DNA from: Chryseomicrobium aureum
GTDB lineage: Bacteria; Bacillota; Bacilli; Bacillales_A; Planococcaceae
Direction of reading: 5' to 3'
NCBI RefSeq assembly: GCF_016909155.1
Contig: NZ_JAFBFG010000012.1
Location: 1 to 64,000 of the forward strand
Length of the DNA: 64,000 nt
Positions 1 through 7,987 of the stretch are shown here, in pieces. Under the pieces are notes generated by a model. The model was not told the origin of the DNA, did not search any database, and saw only the letters and a program-made list of their open reading frames with translations. The first letter of the stretch is position 1. Each line of letters starts with the position of its first letter. The translations under genes and the position numbers were made by a program.

Positions 1-22
1 CCGCATATTTGAAATTACCCAT

Positions 23-60
23 AAAAAATGGTCATCACTCAATCGCGATGACCATTTTTT
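23..60 (-). terminator. Rho-independent terminator, probably bidirectional
   Basis: A 14-bp stem (AAAAAATGGTCATC against GATGACCATTTTTT) with a 10-base loop and A/T tracts on both sides. It lies just past the stop codon of the TPR gene that ends at 95, so it should end that transcript, and it could also stop reading from the other side. Confidence 0.85.
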
Positions 61-94
61 ATATTATCGGCCGAGTTTTGTCCCAGCCTCTTTT

Positions 95-1306
95 TTATTT
101 ATATTTATCATCGGTTATATAACTGAATGCCTTTTTGTATTGGCCTTTGTTTTTGTAATAGCGGACGAGCATGTCGGAGAATAACAAATGCACAGTCTTC
201 TCTGTGGGTGTTGCAGATGTATAAGGAAGTAAGACATTTTCTAAATACTTCATGCTTTCCTCTATCTGCCCATCTAATTCTAATAGATAGTAATTCGCAT
301 AGATTCTGAAGTTTTCAAATCCAAATCTCTCTGAAACTTCTAGAAGTCTTGTAAATGTAGCTTTAGCATCATCCTTCTTCTTCAACTCTAACTCCGTTAA
401 TCCTAAGTTAAACAGGCAATTTCCAAATTGAAGATCTTCTTTTCCATAATGATTCACTGCCATATTAAAGTAAGCTAATGCCATCGAATAATTGCCCATC
501 TTATAATATAAATCCCCCATATTGTGATAAATATGTGGAATCAGCTCTTGCTGGTTAAGCAATTGCGCATTACGGAGTAGATGTTCATAATACTCTGCTG
601 CATCTTCATAAATCTTTGCATGTGCACAATTAATAGCTAAAGACATCTGAGCATGAAGAATCCTTTTGTAATTGTACTGCTGACTTAAATAGTCCAAAGC
701 CTTTTTCCCATAATAAATAGCTCTACTTGGCTCTTCTAAATAGGTTTTCACAATACTTAAATGATAGTAGACCTCCCCCTCAAAACCAAACAATGTTGGT
801 GTACTCTGAATTACATGGTCTAGTCTATCATTTGCCGAAGCTAGTTCCCCTTTTAACATCTCATGCAGACCCAACAAGTACTCATATAGAAGTTCTTCTA
901 GTGGTGTAAACTCTTTACGTTTTTTCTTTAATGCTTTATGAATTTGCGGAATCTTATCGTATTCATACTTTGCAATGTGGAAACGGTTTTTAAGTAATAA
1001 AGCCATTACGTGATGTGGCGTATAGGAAATAAAATCTGCGTAAGCCGTTATTTCCGAATATACAAATTCGGCTTTATCATAATCTGTGTATATCAAGTGT
1101 TTAGTTAATAGATTTAGAAGGTTTTTTATGTGATTTAACTTTTGGTTAATCATTTGTTTAGAATAACCAATTCGTTTTAATAATGTATCTAACTCTTTAT
1201 CTGATAAGTCTTCATCACTTGTTAATTTTGAATATAAGGAGGAAGCGGGATCATAGTAAAGAGACTGTTCTTCCAGTTGATCAGTTATAAATAATTTATA
1301 GTTCAT
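95..1306 (-). CDS. TPR-repeat regulator-like protein without a DNA-binding domain (Rap/RRNPP-type paralogue)
   Basis: 403-residue, helix-rich protein made almost entirely of tetratricopeptide-like repeats (for example 'IYHNMGDLYYKMGNY' near residues 255-270). It aligns through its middle and C-terminal parts with the neighbouring 405-residue regulator: both have 'HNMGDLY', 'GKKAL'/'GKNAL' and the end 'KGQYKKA'/'KGQYDKA'. It lacks the N-terminal helix-turn-helix of that neighbour; residues 1-70 are helical but show no HTH pattern. Rap phosphatases and other RRNPP proteins use the TPR part to bind short peptides. It could therefore be a Rap-like protein acting on a protein partner, or a regulator that lost its HTH. 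A separate terminator at 1412-1431 lies upstream, so it probably has its own promoter. The ribosome site (AGGTAAAG) is modest. No propeptide gene follows it inside the window. Confidence 0.8.
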   Translation of the reverse strand: MNYKLFITDQLEEQSLYYDPASSLYSKLTSDEDLSDKELDTLLKRIGYSKQMINQKLNHIKNLLNLLTKHLIYTDYDKAEFVYSEITAYADFISYTPHHVMALLLKNRFHIAKYEYDKIPQIHKALKKKRKEFTPLEELLYEYLLGLHEMLKGELASANDRLDHVIQSTPTLFGFEGEVYYHLSIVKTYLEEPSRAIYYGKKALDYLSQQYNYKRILHAQMSLAINCAHAKIYEDAAEYYEHLLRNAQLLNQQELIPHIYHNMGDLYYKMGNYSMALAYFNMAVNHYGKEDLQFGNCLFNLGLTELELKKKDDAKATFTRLLEVSERFGFENFRIYANYYLLELDGQIEESMKYLENVLLPYTSATPTEKTVHLLFSDMLVRYYKNKGQYKKAFSYITDDKYK

Positions 1307-1411
1307 GTCTATGCCTACTTTACCTTTTTGTCTAATGATAGTAGAAAATAGTCATCTACACAAAGGAATATTTTCCAATTAGATATTCAATTAGACGAAA
1401 AACAATAAAAA

Positions 1412-1431
1412 AAAGAGGCCTAGGCCTCTTT
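1412..1431 (-). terminator. Terminator behind the propeptide gene
   Basis: Perfect palindrome AAAGAGGCCTAGGCCTCTTT with a long A-rich run on its left, which reads as a T-run on the minus strand. It starts 4 bases after the propeptide stop codon, so the regulator and propeptide form one two-gene transcript that ends before the next TPR gene. Confidence 0.85.
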
Positions 1432-1435
1432 AGAA

Positions 1436-1588
1436 TCAATCAATTGGTGGCAAAATTGGGATAGTCGGTGCTCTGCCTGCCCCGAGAGGTGAAGCAAAAT
1501 CTGGTGCTGCCAATACAGTAATTTCTGTACTTACACTGAAGAAAAGTGCAAATGCTAAGATGGCGGTAAAAACAAGACGTCTTTTCAT
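1436..1588 (-). CDS. Secreted signalling propeptide (Phr/NprX/PapR-like), 50 aa
   Basis: Short gene reading MKRRLVFTAILAFALFFSVS over its first 20 residues, a typical positively charged start plus hydrophobic export segment. The tail of about 23 residues is rich in Pro and Gly and ends 'APTIPILPPID'. An AGGGGGA ribosome site lies 5 bases before the ATG. It begins 17 bases after the stop of the HTH-TPR regulator and is followed at once by a terminator. In known RRNPP pairs the propeptide gene sits directly behind its receptor, is exported, is cut to a 5-10 residue C-terminal peptide and is re-imported to bind the TPR domain. This gene fits in size, layout and place. I infer that the active peptide lies in the last 11 residues; the exact cut is unknown. 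Confidence 0.82.
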   Translation of the reverse strand: MKRRLVFTAILAFALFFSVSTEITVLAAPDFASPLGAGRAPTIPILPPID

Positions 1589-1605
1589 ATGAATCCCCCT
1601 AATTT

Positions 1606-2823
1606 TTAATCTAATAATTGAACTGCTTTGTCATATTGACCTTTTTCCTTAAAATAATCTGCTAATAGTTGTGAAAAATAATAGTGCGATTCGTGAAGAT
1701 CAGGTTGCTTTTTAGTGTAAGGTAAGACTTTATTTTCAAGGTATAACATTGCCTGATCCGTCTGCTCTTGAATAAAGAGAGAATAGAAATTAGAAAACAG
1801 ATGATAATGTGTTATTTTTGAAGCCAGAGCGATATCATTTAATTTTTGAAAACTCATGTGACTCTCTTCTAATTTACCCGCCTCATATTCGGATATTGCT
1901 TTATTGTAAAGGCAAAGCATATACAACTCTGACTCTTCTGGTAATAGCCTCATTGCTTGATTAAAATAATCCACAGACTCATCATACTTTACTTCAGTAT
2001 GATACAAATCGCCCATATTATGATATATCTGTGGCAACAAGTGGTTCATGCGCAAAACACGAGTATTCCGTATTAAATGACGATATATTTCTTCTGCTTC
2101 ATTAAACATCTTCGCCCTTGAATAATTTACTGCTAATAGCATTTGAGTATTTACAATTCTTACAAAATTAAAATCCTCTTTAAATTGTTGTAAAGCATTT
2201 TTACCATAGAATATAGAAGGACTATATTGATTCAAACCCGACTTTATTAAAGAATAGCTGTAATTAATTTCACCAATATATTCTGGAGTTAAAACTGCTT
2301 GTTCAATTAGCTGAGCAAATTGTATGTCTGCTTCTTCCACTTTCCCCCTTAATAATAAAGCTAATGCACTAATATAAGAATGTAAATAGCGCTCTTGTTG
2401 GGAAAAGTTTTGCTTGTGTGAATGTAACCATTTTAACTGTTTATCTGTGGAATCCGGATCATTCATAAATATAAAATAGCGGGTTTTGTATAATTCATAC
2501 AAATAAAGATGCTCAGTAAATGGAATCAAATCTTCTTTATTTTTAAGAGTAGCATAGGATTTAGCTGCCTCTTCTCGCTCTACATAATACATCTGATCTG
2601 TAAACTGCTTCAACAGCTCTTTAATCTCCACTTCCAACTTCTCAACATCCTGCAAGTCTATACTTAGGCGCTCTAAGAGTAAGCGAATTGTCTCTTCGTT
2701 GGCTTCTTTGCTGTTGTTCTCAATCTTACTCAAATGAGGAACGGAACAAATCCCATCTGCAAGGGTTTGTTGCGTAAGACCTTGCTTTGTACGATGGAAC
2801 TTAATTAAGGATCCTATCTTCAT
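1606..2823 (-). CDS. HTH-TPR transcription regulator of the RRNPP family (PlcR/NprR-like)
   Basis: 405 residues. Residues 1-60 form an XRE-type helix-turn-helix ('IKFHRTKQGLTQQTLADGIC', then 'HLSKIENN'). The rest is a tetratricopeptide superhelix with 'IYHNMGDLYHTEVKYDESV' near 265-285. This order of domains is that of PlcR and NprR, cytoplasmic regulators switched by an imported peptide. The propeptide gene 17 bases downstream is the likely partner. Upstream, a perfect 9-bp inverted repeat (2925-2965) lies between this gene and the divergent secreted subtilisin, which mirrors PlcR and NprR control of secreted proteases. A GAGGGGAGGTCGAGG-type ribosome site sits in front of the ATG at 2823. 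Function as a quorum-sensing regulator is inferred from family and context. Confidence 0.88.
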   Translation of the reverse strand: MKIGSLIKFHRTKQGLTQQTLADGICSVPHLSKIENNSKEANEETIRLLLERLSIDLQDVEKLEVEIKELLKQFTDQMYYVEREEAAKSYATLKNKEDLIPFTEHLYLYELYKTRYFIFMNDPDSTDKQLKWLHSHKQNFSQQERYLHSYISALALLLRGKVEEADIQFAQLIEQAVLTPEYIGEINYSYSLIKSGLNQYSPSIFYGKNALQQFKEDFNFVRIVNTQMLLAVNYSRAKMFNEAEEIYRHLIRNTRVLRMNHLLPQIYHNMGDLYHTEVKYDESVDYFNQAMRLLPEESELYMLCLYNKAISEYEAGKLEESHMSFQKLNDIALASKITHYHLFSNFYSLFIQEQTDQAMLYLENKVLPYTKKQPDLHESHYYFSQLLADYFKEKGQYDKAVQLLD

Positions 2824-2924
2824 TTTTCCTCGACCTCCCCTCGGCTCTCCTTTATTTTAGAACAAATTTTCGGAATTAACAAAACAAATAATGGAATGTA
2901 TAGACAGGGAAATAGTAGAAAATG

Positions 2925-2965
2925 TTGGGAAAAGAGAACAAATATTCGCTCTAAAGTTTTCCCAA
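2925..2965. promoter_or_regulatory. Inverted repeat, candidate operator of the RRNPP regulator
   Basis: TTGGGAAAA and TTTTCCCAA form a perfect 9-bp inverted repeat separated by 23 bases in the 425-base gap between the divergent regulator and subtilisin genes. The left arm lies close to a possible -10 (TACTAT on the minus strand) of the regulator gene. A related half-site, TTTTCCAA, occurs at 1371-1378 upstream of the HTH-less paralogue, near the same ATAGTAGAAAAT string. The rest of the gap holds a small hairpin (GAGTGAGTG/CACTCGCTC, 3146-3169) in the subtilisin leader and no convincing gene. Confidence 0.4.
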
Positions 2966-3269
2966 TAAACAAAATATTCTGCCCATGCTATAGTCATATC
3001 AGCACCACACCCAGCTCTTTGCAAAGAAGATCGGGAACAGCTTGTGCGAAATCGTGAAGTAGAATGCTTAGCGCTATCATTCCACTGAATCGCTCGCACG
3101 AAACCTTTTGAACGTATCCCTTGGTACTGAGTCTACTAATGAAGGGAGTGAGTGGTTGGACACTCGCTCGTTAAAAGTAGCCAACATGCAGAATCAAAGC
3201 GATACCAAAAAAGGGAGTCCTACATAATGAGGACGAAAAAATTAGACAATGGTGGAGGAGAAGAGACGT

Positions 3270-4589
3270 ATGAAGATGAACAAAGCAAAAGCAATCGTGA
3301 TGAGTGGATTACTGGCATTATCCATGGCTGGCTCGATGACGAGTGTAGCAGCAGCTGAAGTAAACGTGAATGCAAACGGTGGCGAAAAGATTCGTGTTCT
3401 TATTGAAGCATCAGCTTCTAGTGGCGGCGTATCAACAATGAGTCAATCGAAAGCACAATTGAATTCCGCTAAAGCAACTTACGGGAAACGTTGGGAGTTT
3501 GCTAATGGCAACTCATTCTCTACTGAGATGACGGAAAAACAATTTGCTGCATTGCAAAAGAACAAGAACCTTAAAGTGACGAAAGTTGATCAAGTGACTG
3601 TAGCAGCTGACATGCGCGCAGCGAAAAAGCCAGGTACTGTTCAGGCAACAGCGCAAACACCTACACAACAAGTCCCTTGGGGAATCAAGTCAATCTACAA
3701 TAACAACAACTTAGCCTCTACAAGCGGTGGCGGTGGTATTAACATCGCAGTTCTCGATACAGGTGTAAATGTTAACCACATCGACCTTGTGAACACTGTG
3801 GAGCAATGTAAAGATTTCACGACGGCTGCTGGTTTAACGAATGGTCAATGTAACGATGCTAATGGACACGGTACGCACGTTGCAGGTTCTGCATTAGCAG
3901 ACGGCGGTAGTGACAAACTTGGACTTTACGGAGTTGCTCCAGATTCAGACCTGTGGGCATACAAAGTATTAGGTGATAATGGTTCAGGGTACTCAGATGA
4001 CATCGCAGCAGCGATTCGCCATGCAGCGGATCAAGCAACAGCTACTCGTACAAAAACTGTTATCAACATGTCTTTAGGTTCTTCTGCTAACAACAGCTTA
4101 ATCTCTAGCGCTGTTGACTATGCATATGGAAAAGGTGTTCTAGTAGTTGCAGCAGCTGGGAACTCTGGTCCTGCAGCAGGTTCAATCGGTTATCCTGGAG
4201 CTCTTCGCAACGCAATCGCTGTTGCAGCTCTTGAAAACCGTGTAGAAAACGGAACGCTTCGCGTAGCAGACTTCTCTTCTCGTGGGTTCACAGCAACAGA
4301 TGGGGACTATGTAATTGGTGTTGGTGATGTTGAAATCTCTGCTCCAGGTGCAGCAATCTACTCTACTTGGAACAATGGTGGCTACAACACTATCAGTGGT
4401 ACATCTATGGCGTCTCCTCACGTGGCAGGTCTTGCAGCAAAAGTTTGGGCACAAAACCCAACTTGGACGGCAGCTACATTACGTACAAACTTACAAAACC
4501 GTGCAAGAGCAAATGATATCTTAGGTGGCCGTGGTGCTGCAGTCGGCGATGACTATGCATCAGGTTTCGGGTACGCTCGCGTTCAATAA
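3270..4589 (+). CDS. Secreted subtilisin-family serine protease (S8)
   Basis: 439 residues from the ATG at 3270, chosen because GGAGGAG (3254-3260) lies 9 bases before it; an in-frame ATG at 3249 precedes that site. Parts in order: signal peptide (about 1-30, ending 'SVAAA'), an I9-type propeptide to about residue 120, then the catalytic domain. The triad is visible: D163 in 'VLDTGVN', H200 in 'NGHGTHVAG' and S379 in 'SGTSMASPH'. Two cysteines about 15 residues apart ('EQCKDF' and 'NGQCND') flank the region before the catalytic His and could form a disulphide. The protein hydrolyses proteins outside the cell. It is transcribed away from the RRNPP regulator, a probable controller. Bacillopeptidase-like or alkaline-protease-like subgroup not resolved. 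Confidence 0.93.
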   Translation: MKMNKAKAIVMSGLLALSMAGSMTSVAAAEVNVNANGGEKIRVLIEASASSGGVSTMSQSKAQLNSAKATYGKRWEFANGNSFSTEMTEKQFAALQKNKNLKVTKVDQVTVAADMRAAKKPGTVQATAQTPTQQVPWGIKSIYNNNNLASTSGGGGINIAVLDTGVNVNHIDLVNTVEQCKDFTTAAGLTNGQCNDANGHGTHVAGSALADGGSDKLGLYGVAPDSDLWAYKVLGDNGSGYSDDIAAAIRHAADQATATRTKTVINMSLGSSANNSLISSAVDYAYGKGVLVVAAAGNSGPAAGSIGYPGALRNAIAVAALENRVENGTLRVADFSSRGFTATDGDYVIGVGDVEISAPGAAIYSTWNNGGYNTISGTSMASPHVAGLAAKVWAQNPTWTAATLRTNLQNRARANDILGGRGAAVGDDYASGFGYARVQ

Positions 4590-4601
4590 TAATCTACATG
4601 T

Positions 4602-4629
4602 AAAAACCCCGTCTTCAGACGGGGTTTTT
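4602..4629. terminator. Bidirectional terminator between subtilisin and comK
   Basis: AAAAACCCCGTC and GACGGGGTTTTT form a 12-bp stem with a 4-base loop. The convergent subtilisin and comK genes end on either side, and comK's stop codon overlaps the right T-run. Confidence 0.92.
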
Positions 4630-5101
4630 AGTATGTATGAAGTGTATAAAAGCCAACAACACTGAAATTTCGACTCCTCTGTTTCTCTAACATGGCTACT
4701 GAAGCTTTAACGCAGATTTTTTCTCCATTTAGAAACTCCACTTGAGTTTTCGATTCCGTTAGTTTTGTGAAGGTCATGAAGTGATTGAATAACCATACAC
4801 AATCCAGATGATTCGGAGAGCACGTTGGGAATGCCGCCACACCTGGTGTTGCTATTAAAACCGGTACTTTCTTCGTATAACGCCGATTACTTAAAGCGCG
4901 CGTCGCTTCTTCCCTTCCTTTGTAAGACGCTCCATTGCGAATACATAATTCTTCTAACACTTGAAATGCTGTTAATTCTGAATAGTGCACACCGTCTTTG
5001 GTGAAAATAATTGATTTGAAAGGGTGTATATACCATCCTGCCACAGCATAGATCGATCGACTATCCACTCCAGATAATCTCCACTGTTCACCTATCTTCA
5101 T
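4628..5101 (-). CDS. comK: Competence transcription factor ComK-like protein
   Basis: 157 residues. The middle matches the ComK family: 'NGASYKGREEATR' corresponds to 'GSSYAGRKAGTYE' of Bacillus subtilis ComK, followed by the basic stretch, 'PTCSPNHLDCVWLFNH' (compare 'STRPQCGWISHVH') and 'VEFLNGEKICVKAS' (compare 'VTFSNGKTMELPIS'). ComK binds paired A/T boxes and switches on DNA-uptake genes. The protein is shorter at its C-terminus than the 192-residue B. subtilis protein, missing roughly the last 25-30 residues, a region linked there to MecA/ClpC-dependent degradation; its turnover may therefore differ. Divergent from a sigma factor gene across a 247-base gap. AAGGAG-type ribosome site. 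Confidence 0.8.
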   Translation of the reverse strand: MKIGEQWRLSGVDSRSIYAVAGWYIHPFKSIIFTKDGVHYSELTAFQVLEELCIRNGASYKGREEATRALSNRRYTKKVPVLIATPGVAAFPTCSPNHLDCVWLFNHFMTFTKLTESKTQVEFLNGEKICVKASVAMLEKQRSRNFSVVGFYTLHTY

Positions 5102-5348
5102 TTACTTCTCCTTCTTAAGTCCGACTAATTTCAGTATAGCGTTCCATTTTTAGCCAGTAAATACTTTTATCTGAATTTTCCTCATTTTATGAAAGTTTCG
5201 TTTTGCAAATTTGTAGTTTTGTGGTGTAAACGACTACGTTTGCTATCCCAAACGTTCACTTGCTCTGTTCGCACGTACGAGAGGAACTCTGTAAAGTAAG
5301 ACTCACCTAGGAAAACCCTACTTGTACAAGTACTAAAGGACAAAAAAC

Positions 5349-5810
5349 ATGCCCTCTTTTGAAGAAATTGCTGAAGCCTACCAACCGATGATTAGTTCGA
5401 TCTTACGTAAAACGTTCATCTATAAAGATCATGAAACCTTTCGTCAAGTCGCTATGATTGCACTTTGGAAAGCATCAATGAACTATGAAGAGTCAAAAGG
5501 ATCGTTTGCAGGGTACGCTTATCGCTGCATGTATGGAAGTGTGCTCGATGAGTTAAAAAAATCATTTAAGGATGTTCCAATGGAAGACTCTTACTTTATT
5601 TCTATAGAGGCAGAAGCGGTTTCGGAACAGATAAAATTAGTAATCAATAGTTTACCACTCCCTTATCAACAAGTGCTCTACTTAAGTTATTTTCACGGTT
5701 TGACAGCCGAAGAAATAGCAACTGCAATCGGTTTATCTACTGCTGGCGTAAAAAAGAGAAAGAAAAAGGCTTTGTCTCAATTACGGGAATTGTATTTCAA
5801 TCACTCTTAG
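5349..5810 (+). CDS. Small sigma-70 family RNA polymerase sigma factor
   Basis: 153 residues with region 2-like sequence (about 10-75: 'FRQVAMIALWKASMNYEESKGSFAGYAYRCMYGSVLDELKK') here given only as its position and key pattern, and a region 4 helix-turn-helix near 105-150 ('LPLPYQQVLYLSYFHG', 'EEIATAIGLSTAGVKKRKK'). No region 1 or 3 is visible, so it is an ECF-like or SigH-like short sigma factor. AAAGGA lies 9 bases before the ATG. No anti-sigma gene adjoins it. Its place next to comK, divergently arranged, raises a link to competence or stress, which is inference only. It is flanked by gene deserts of about 60-250 bases with no recognisable partner. Confidence 0.8.
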   Translation: MPSFEEIAEAYQPMISSILRKTFIYKDHETFRQVAMIALWKASMNYEESKGSFAGYAYRCMYGSVLDELKKSFKDVPMEDSYFISIEAEAVSEQIKLVINSLPLPYQQVLYLSYFHGLTAEEIATAIGLSTAGVKKRKKKALSQLRELYFNHS

Positions 5811-5828
5811 ACTCTAATCGAGACGATA

Positions 5829-5867
5829 AAAAATCACAGTCACCTTTATTGTAGGAGACTGTGATTT
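5829..5867 (-). terminator. Terminator for the small HTH gene
   Basis: AAATCACAGTC and GACTGTGATTT form an 11-bp stem. The T-run is on the minus strand, so it mainly serves the gene at 5875-6186; it also lies behind the sigma gene. Confidence 0.8.
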
Positions 5868-5874
5868 GGGGGTC

Positions 5875-6186
5875 TTATTTAAATTGGAGGACCATGATAC
5901 CACGACGTAGTAGAACATAGCCTTCTTTTTCAAGCTGCTTCAAAATTTGAGAAGCGAAGTAGAGAGTCAAACCCGCACGTTCTGCAATTTCACTTTTTGA
6001 TGCTTCAACCACGCGTTCTTGATTCATCAATTCAAAAACGGCTTGAACGACTGCGTGGACTCGGTTTGGTGCATGGCTTGAAAAAACCATAGATTCTTCC
6101 TTTAATGTTTCGAGAAAACGTTTTTTTAGTCCAGATACATATGACTGATCCATCGGTCGTGTTGCAAGAATACTTGTACTGTTCAT
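5875..6186 (-). CDS. Small winged-helix/HTH-like protein of unknown role
   Basis: 103 residues. The C-terminal half reads like a winged helix-turn-helix: 'SKSEIAERAGLTLYFASQIL' followed by 'KQLEKEGYVLLRRGIMVLQF'. The N-terminal half is helical and shows no known domain. A GAGGAGG ribosome site lies just before the ATG. It stands alone between a sigma factor and phosphoglucomutase. It may be a small transcription regulator; I do not recognise the family. Confidence 0.6.
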   Translation of the reverse strand: MNSTSILATRPMDQSYVSGLKKRFLETLKEESMVFSSHAPNRVHAVVQAVFELMNQERVVEASKSEIAERAGLTLYFASQILKQLEKEGYVLLRRGIMVLQFK

Positions 6187-6272
6187 GATGCATTCCTCCT
6201 CAGCTCTATTCTTCTATAACTAAGTATAGCAACCGAGTTTTTAAATAGATAGGACTTGGGGGTTGGGAAAGT

Positions 6273-7976
6273 TTACGAATTTAATTTCATTTCCATCCAA
6301 CTATTGACCCAAGAAGCTACTTCATTCAGTCTAGTAGTTGCTTCTTCTATTGTCGATTTGTGTACGCCAATGTAGTACTTTATCTTTGGTTCCGTACCAC
6401 TAGGGCGTAAACAAACCCAAGTTCCATCAGATAAAACAAATTTTAGGACATTAGCTTTTGGTAGACTTAATTGTTTTAGACCTATACGGGACTTTTGAAC
6501 TTGGGAAAGATAATCTTCTATATAGAGAACTTCGCTATTTACTAGCTCAAAAGGTTCTTCCTGACGTACGGTTTCAAGTGCTTTACTAATTTTTTCAGCA
6601 CCTGTTGCCCCTTTCACTGTCACTGAAATCAATTTTTCTTTAAATACGCCATAGGTTTCATATAACTCTTCCAAGCCATCTAAAAGTGTCATTCCACGTT
6701 CTAAGTAGGAACTTGCCATTTCCGTTAAGATAAATACTAATTGGATAGCATCTTTGTCCCGTGCAAATGTTTTTGCAAGATAGCCATAGCTTTCTTCATA
6801 TCCAAATACAAACTGATAGGATGGATCGTGTTCATTTTCTCGAACTTTCTCCCCAATAAACTTGAATCCAGTAAGAACATCTTCTACAGTCATGCCAAAA
6901 CTCTCACCGATGGCACGTCCCATTTCCGAAGTTACAATTGTTTTGTAGATATAACCATGTTCGGGTAGAGTCCCGGCTTTTTGGTGTTGGGAAAGAATGA
7001 AGTGTAGTGCCAGTGCTCCGGTCTCATTTCCATTCAATAATTTATAGGATCCTTGATGCCAAACTGCAAGTCCTACTCGGTCACCATCTGGATCGACAGC
7101 GATTAGAAGGTCAGATTGGTGGTGCTTTCCGTATTGAATCGCAAGTTCAAATGCACTTTCATCTTCTGGATTTGCGGATGTTAACGTAGGGAATTCTCCG
7201 TCCGGCTTCATCTGCTCCTCTACATAGGCAAAGTTGGATACCTGTAGGTTGTCTACAATTTTTCGTACAGTAGATCCTGAAGCCCCGTGAAGAGGTGTAA
7301 ATAGTGTGCGCAATGAAGTTGACTGAAGCTTTTCTTTATTGAATAGCACGGTTTCAACTTTTGAACAATACCGTGTATCTAGCTCGTCGCCAATCTTCGT
7401 TACATTCTTATTTGCATAAGTAGGGGCATCCAAACTTTCTGGTGCACCAATTTGCTGTATAGATGCTACAACTTTTTCTGCATCTTCAAGATTTAACTGT
7501 GCCCCGTCTGGCCCGTAGATCTTCAAACCATTATATTCAGGTGGGTTGTGACTTGCTGTAATCATCATTCCCATCGAGCACCCTAATTCACGTACAGAGA
7601 AAGACAGTTGAGGCGTTGTTCTCGGCTCAGCGTACAAATAGACTTCAATCTTACAGTCACTTAGTACAGCCGCAACCTCTGCTGCAAATTCAGGAGATTT
7701 TCTTCGATTGTCATAGGCAATCACAAATCCTTTTTCGCTCTCTTCTGGAGCAAGCGACTGAATATAAGCAGCGATTCCGTGAGCAACACGGCGAACGGTT
7801 AAGATATTCAACCGATTCGTCCCTGCACCAATCACTCCCCGCATCCCTCCTGTTCCAAATTCTAATTCTTGATAAAATGCATCGAATTTTTGTTCGTCGG
7901 ACATTCCGAGTAGTTCTAAGCGTAACTCCTCATCTAATGCCTCCGACTCAAGCCAGCGATTATATAGTTCGTTCAT
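6273..7976 (-). CDS. pgcA: Phospho-sugar mutase (alpha-phosphoglucomutase/phosphomannomutase)
   Basis: 567 residues from the ATG at 7976, chosen because AGGAGG sits 7 bases upstream; a longer in-frame reading starts inside that site. It interconverts glucose-1-phosphate and glucose-6-phosphate, feeding UDP-glucose and wall or lipid-anchor synthesis. Hallmarks: the phosphoserine loop 'TASHNPPEYNG' (about residue 140), the metal loop 'DPDGDR' (about 300) and the C-terminal phosphate-binding 'RPSGTEPK' (about 520). Length agrees with the PgcA family. It follows the peptidase gene pcp by 11 bases, and its ribosome site overlaps the pcp stop region, so the two share a transcript. Confidence 0.93.
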   Translation of the reverse strand: MNELYNRWLESEALDEELRLELLGMSDEQKFDAFYQELEFGTGGMRGVIGAGTNRLNILTVRRVAHGIAAYIQSLAPEESEKGFVIAYDNRRKSPEFAAEVAAVLSDCKIEVYLYAEPRTTPQLSFSVRELGCSMGMMITASHNPPEYNGLKIYGPDGAQLNLEDAEKVVASIQQIGAPESLDAPTYANKNVTKIGDELDTRYCSKVETVLFNKEKLQSTSLRTLFTPLHGASGSTVRKIVDNLQVSNFAYVEEQMKPDGEFPTLTSANPEDESAFELAIQYGKHHQSDLLIAVDPDGDRVGLAVWHQGSYKLLNGNETGALALHFILSQHQKAGTLPEHGYIYKTIVTSEMGRAIGESFGMTVEDVLTGFKFIGEKVRENEHDPSYQFVFGYEESYGYLAKTFARDKDAIQLVFILTEMASSYLERGMTLLDGLEELYETYGVFKEKLISVTVKGATGAEKISKALETVRQEEPFELVNSEVLYIEDYLSQVQKSRIGLKQLSLPKANVLKFVLSDGTWVCLRPSGTEPKIKYYIGVHKSTIEEATTRLNEVASWVNSWMEMKLNS

Positions 7977-7987
7977 TGGTAGTCCTC

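Noticed and set aside
2857-3099. 80-codon open frame on the minus strand in the regulator-protease gap
   Set aside because: No ribosome site, odd composition, and it covers the promoter region and inverted repeat; no resemblance to a protein.
5202-5229. Possible ComK box (AAAG-N5-TTTT and AAAT-N5-GTTT)
   Set aside because: Both halves are imperfect and only 2 bases apart; known K-boxes need 8, 18 or 31 bases between A/T boxes.
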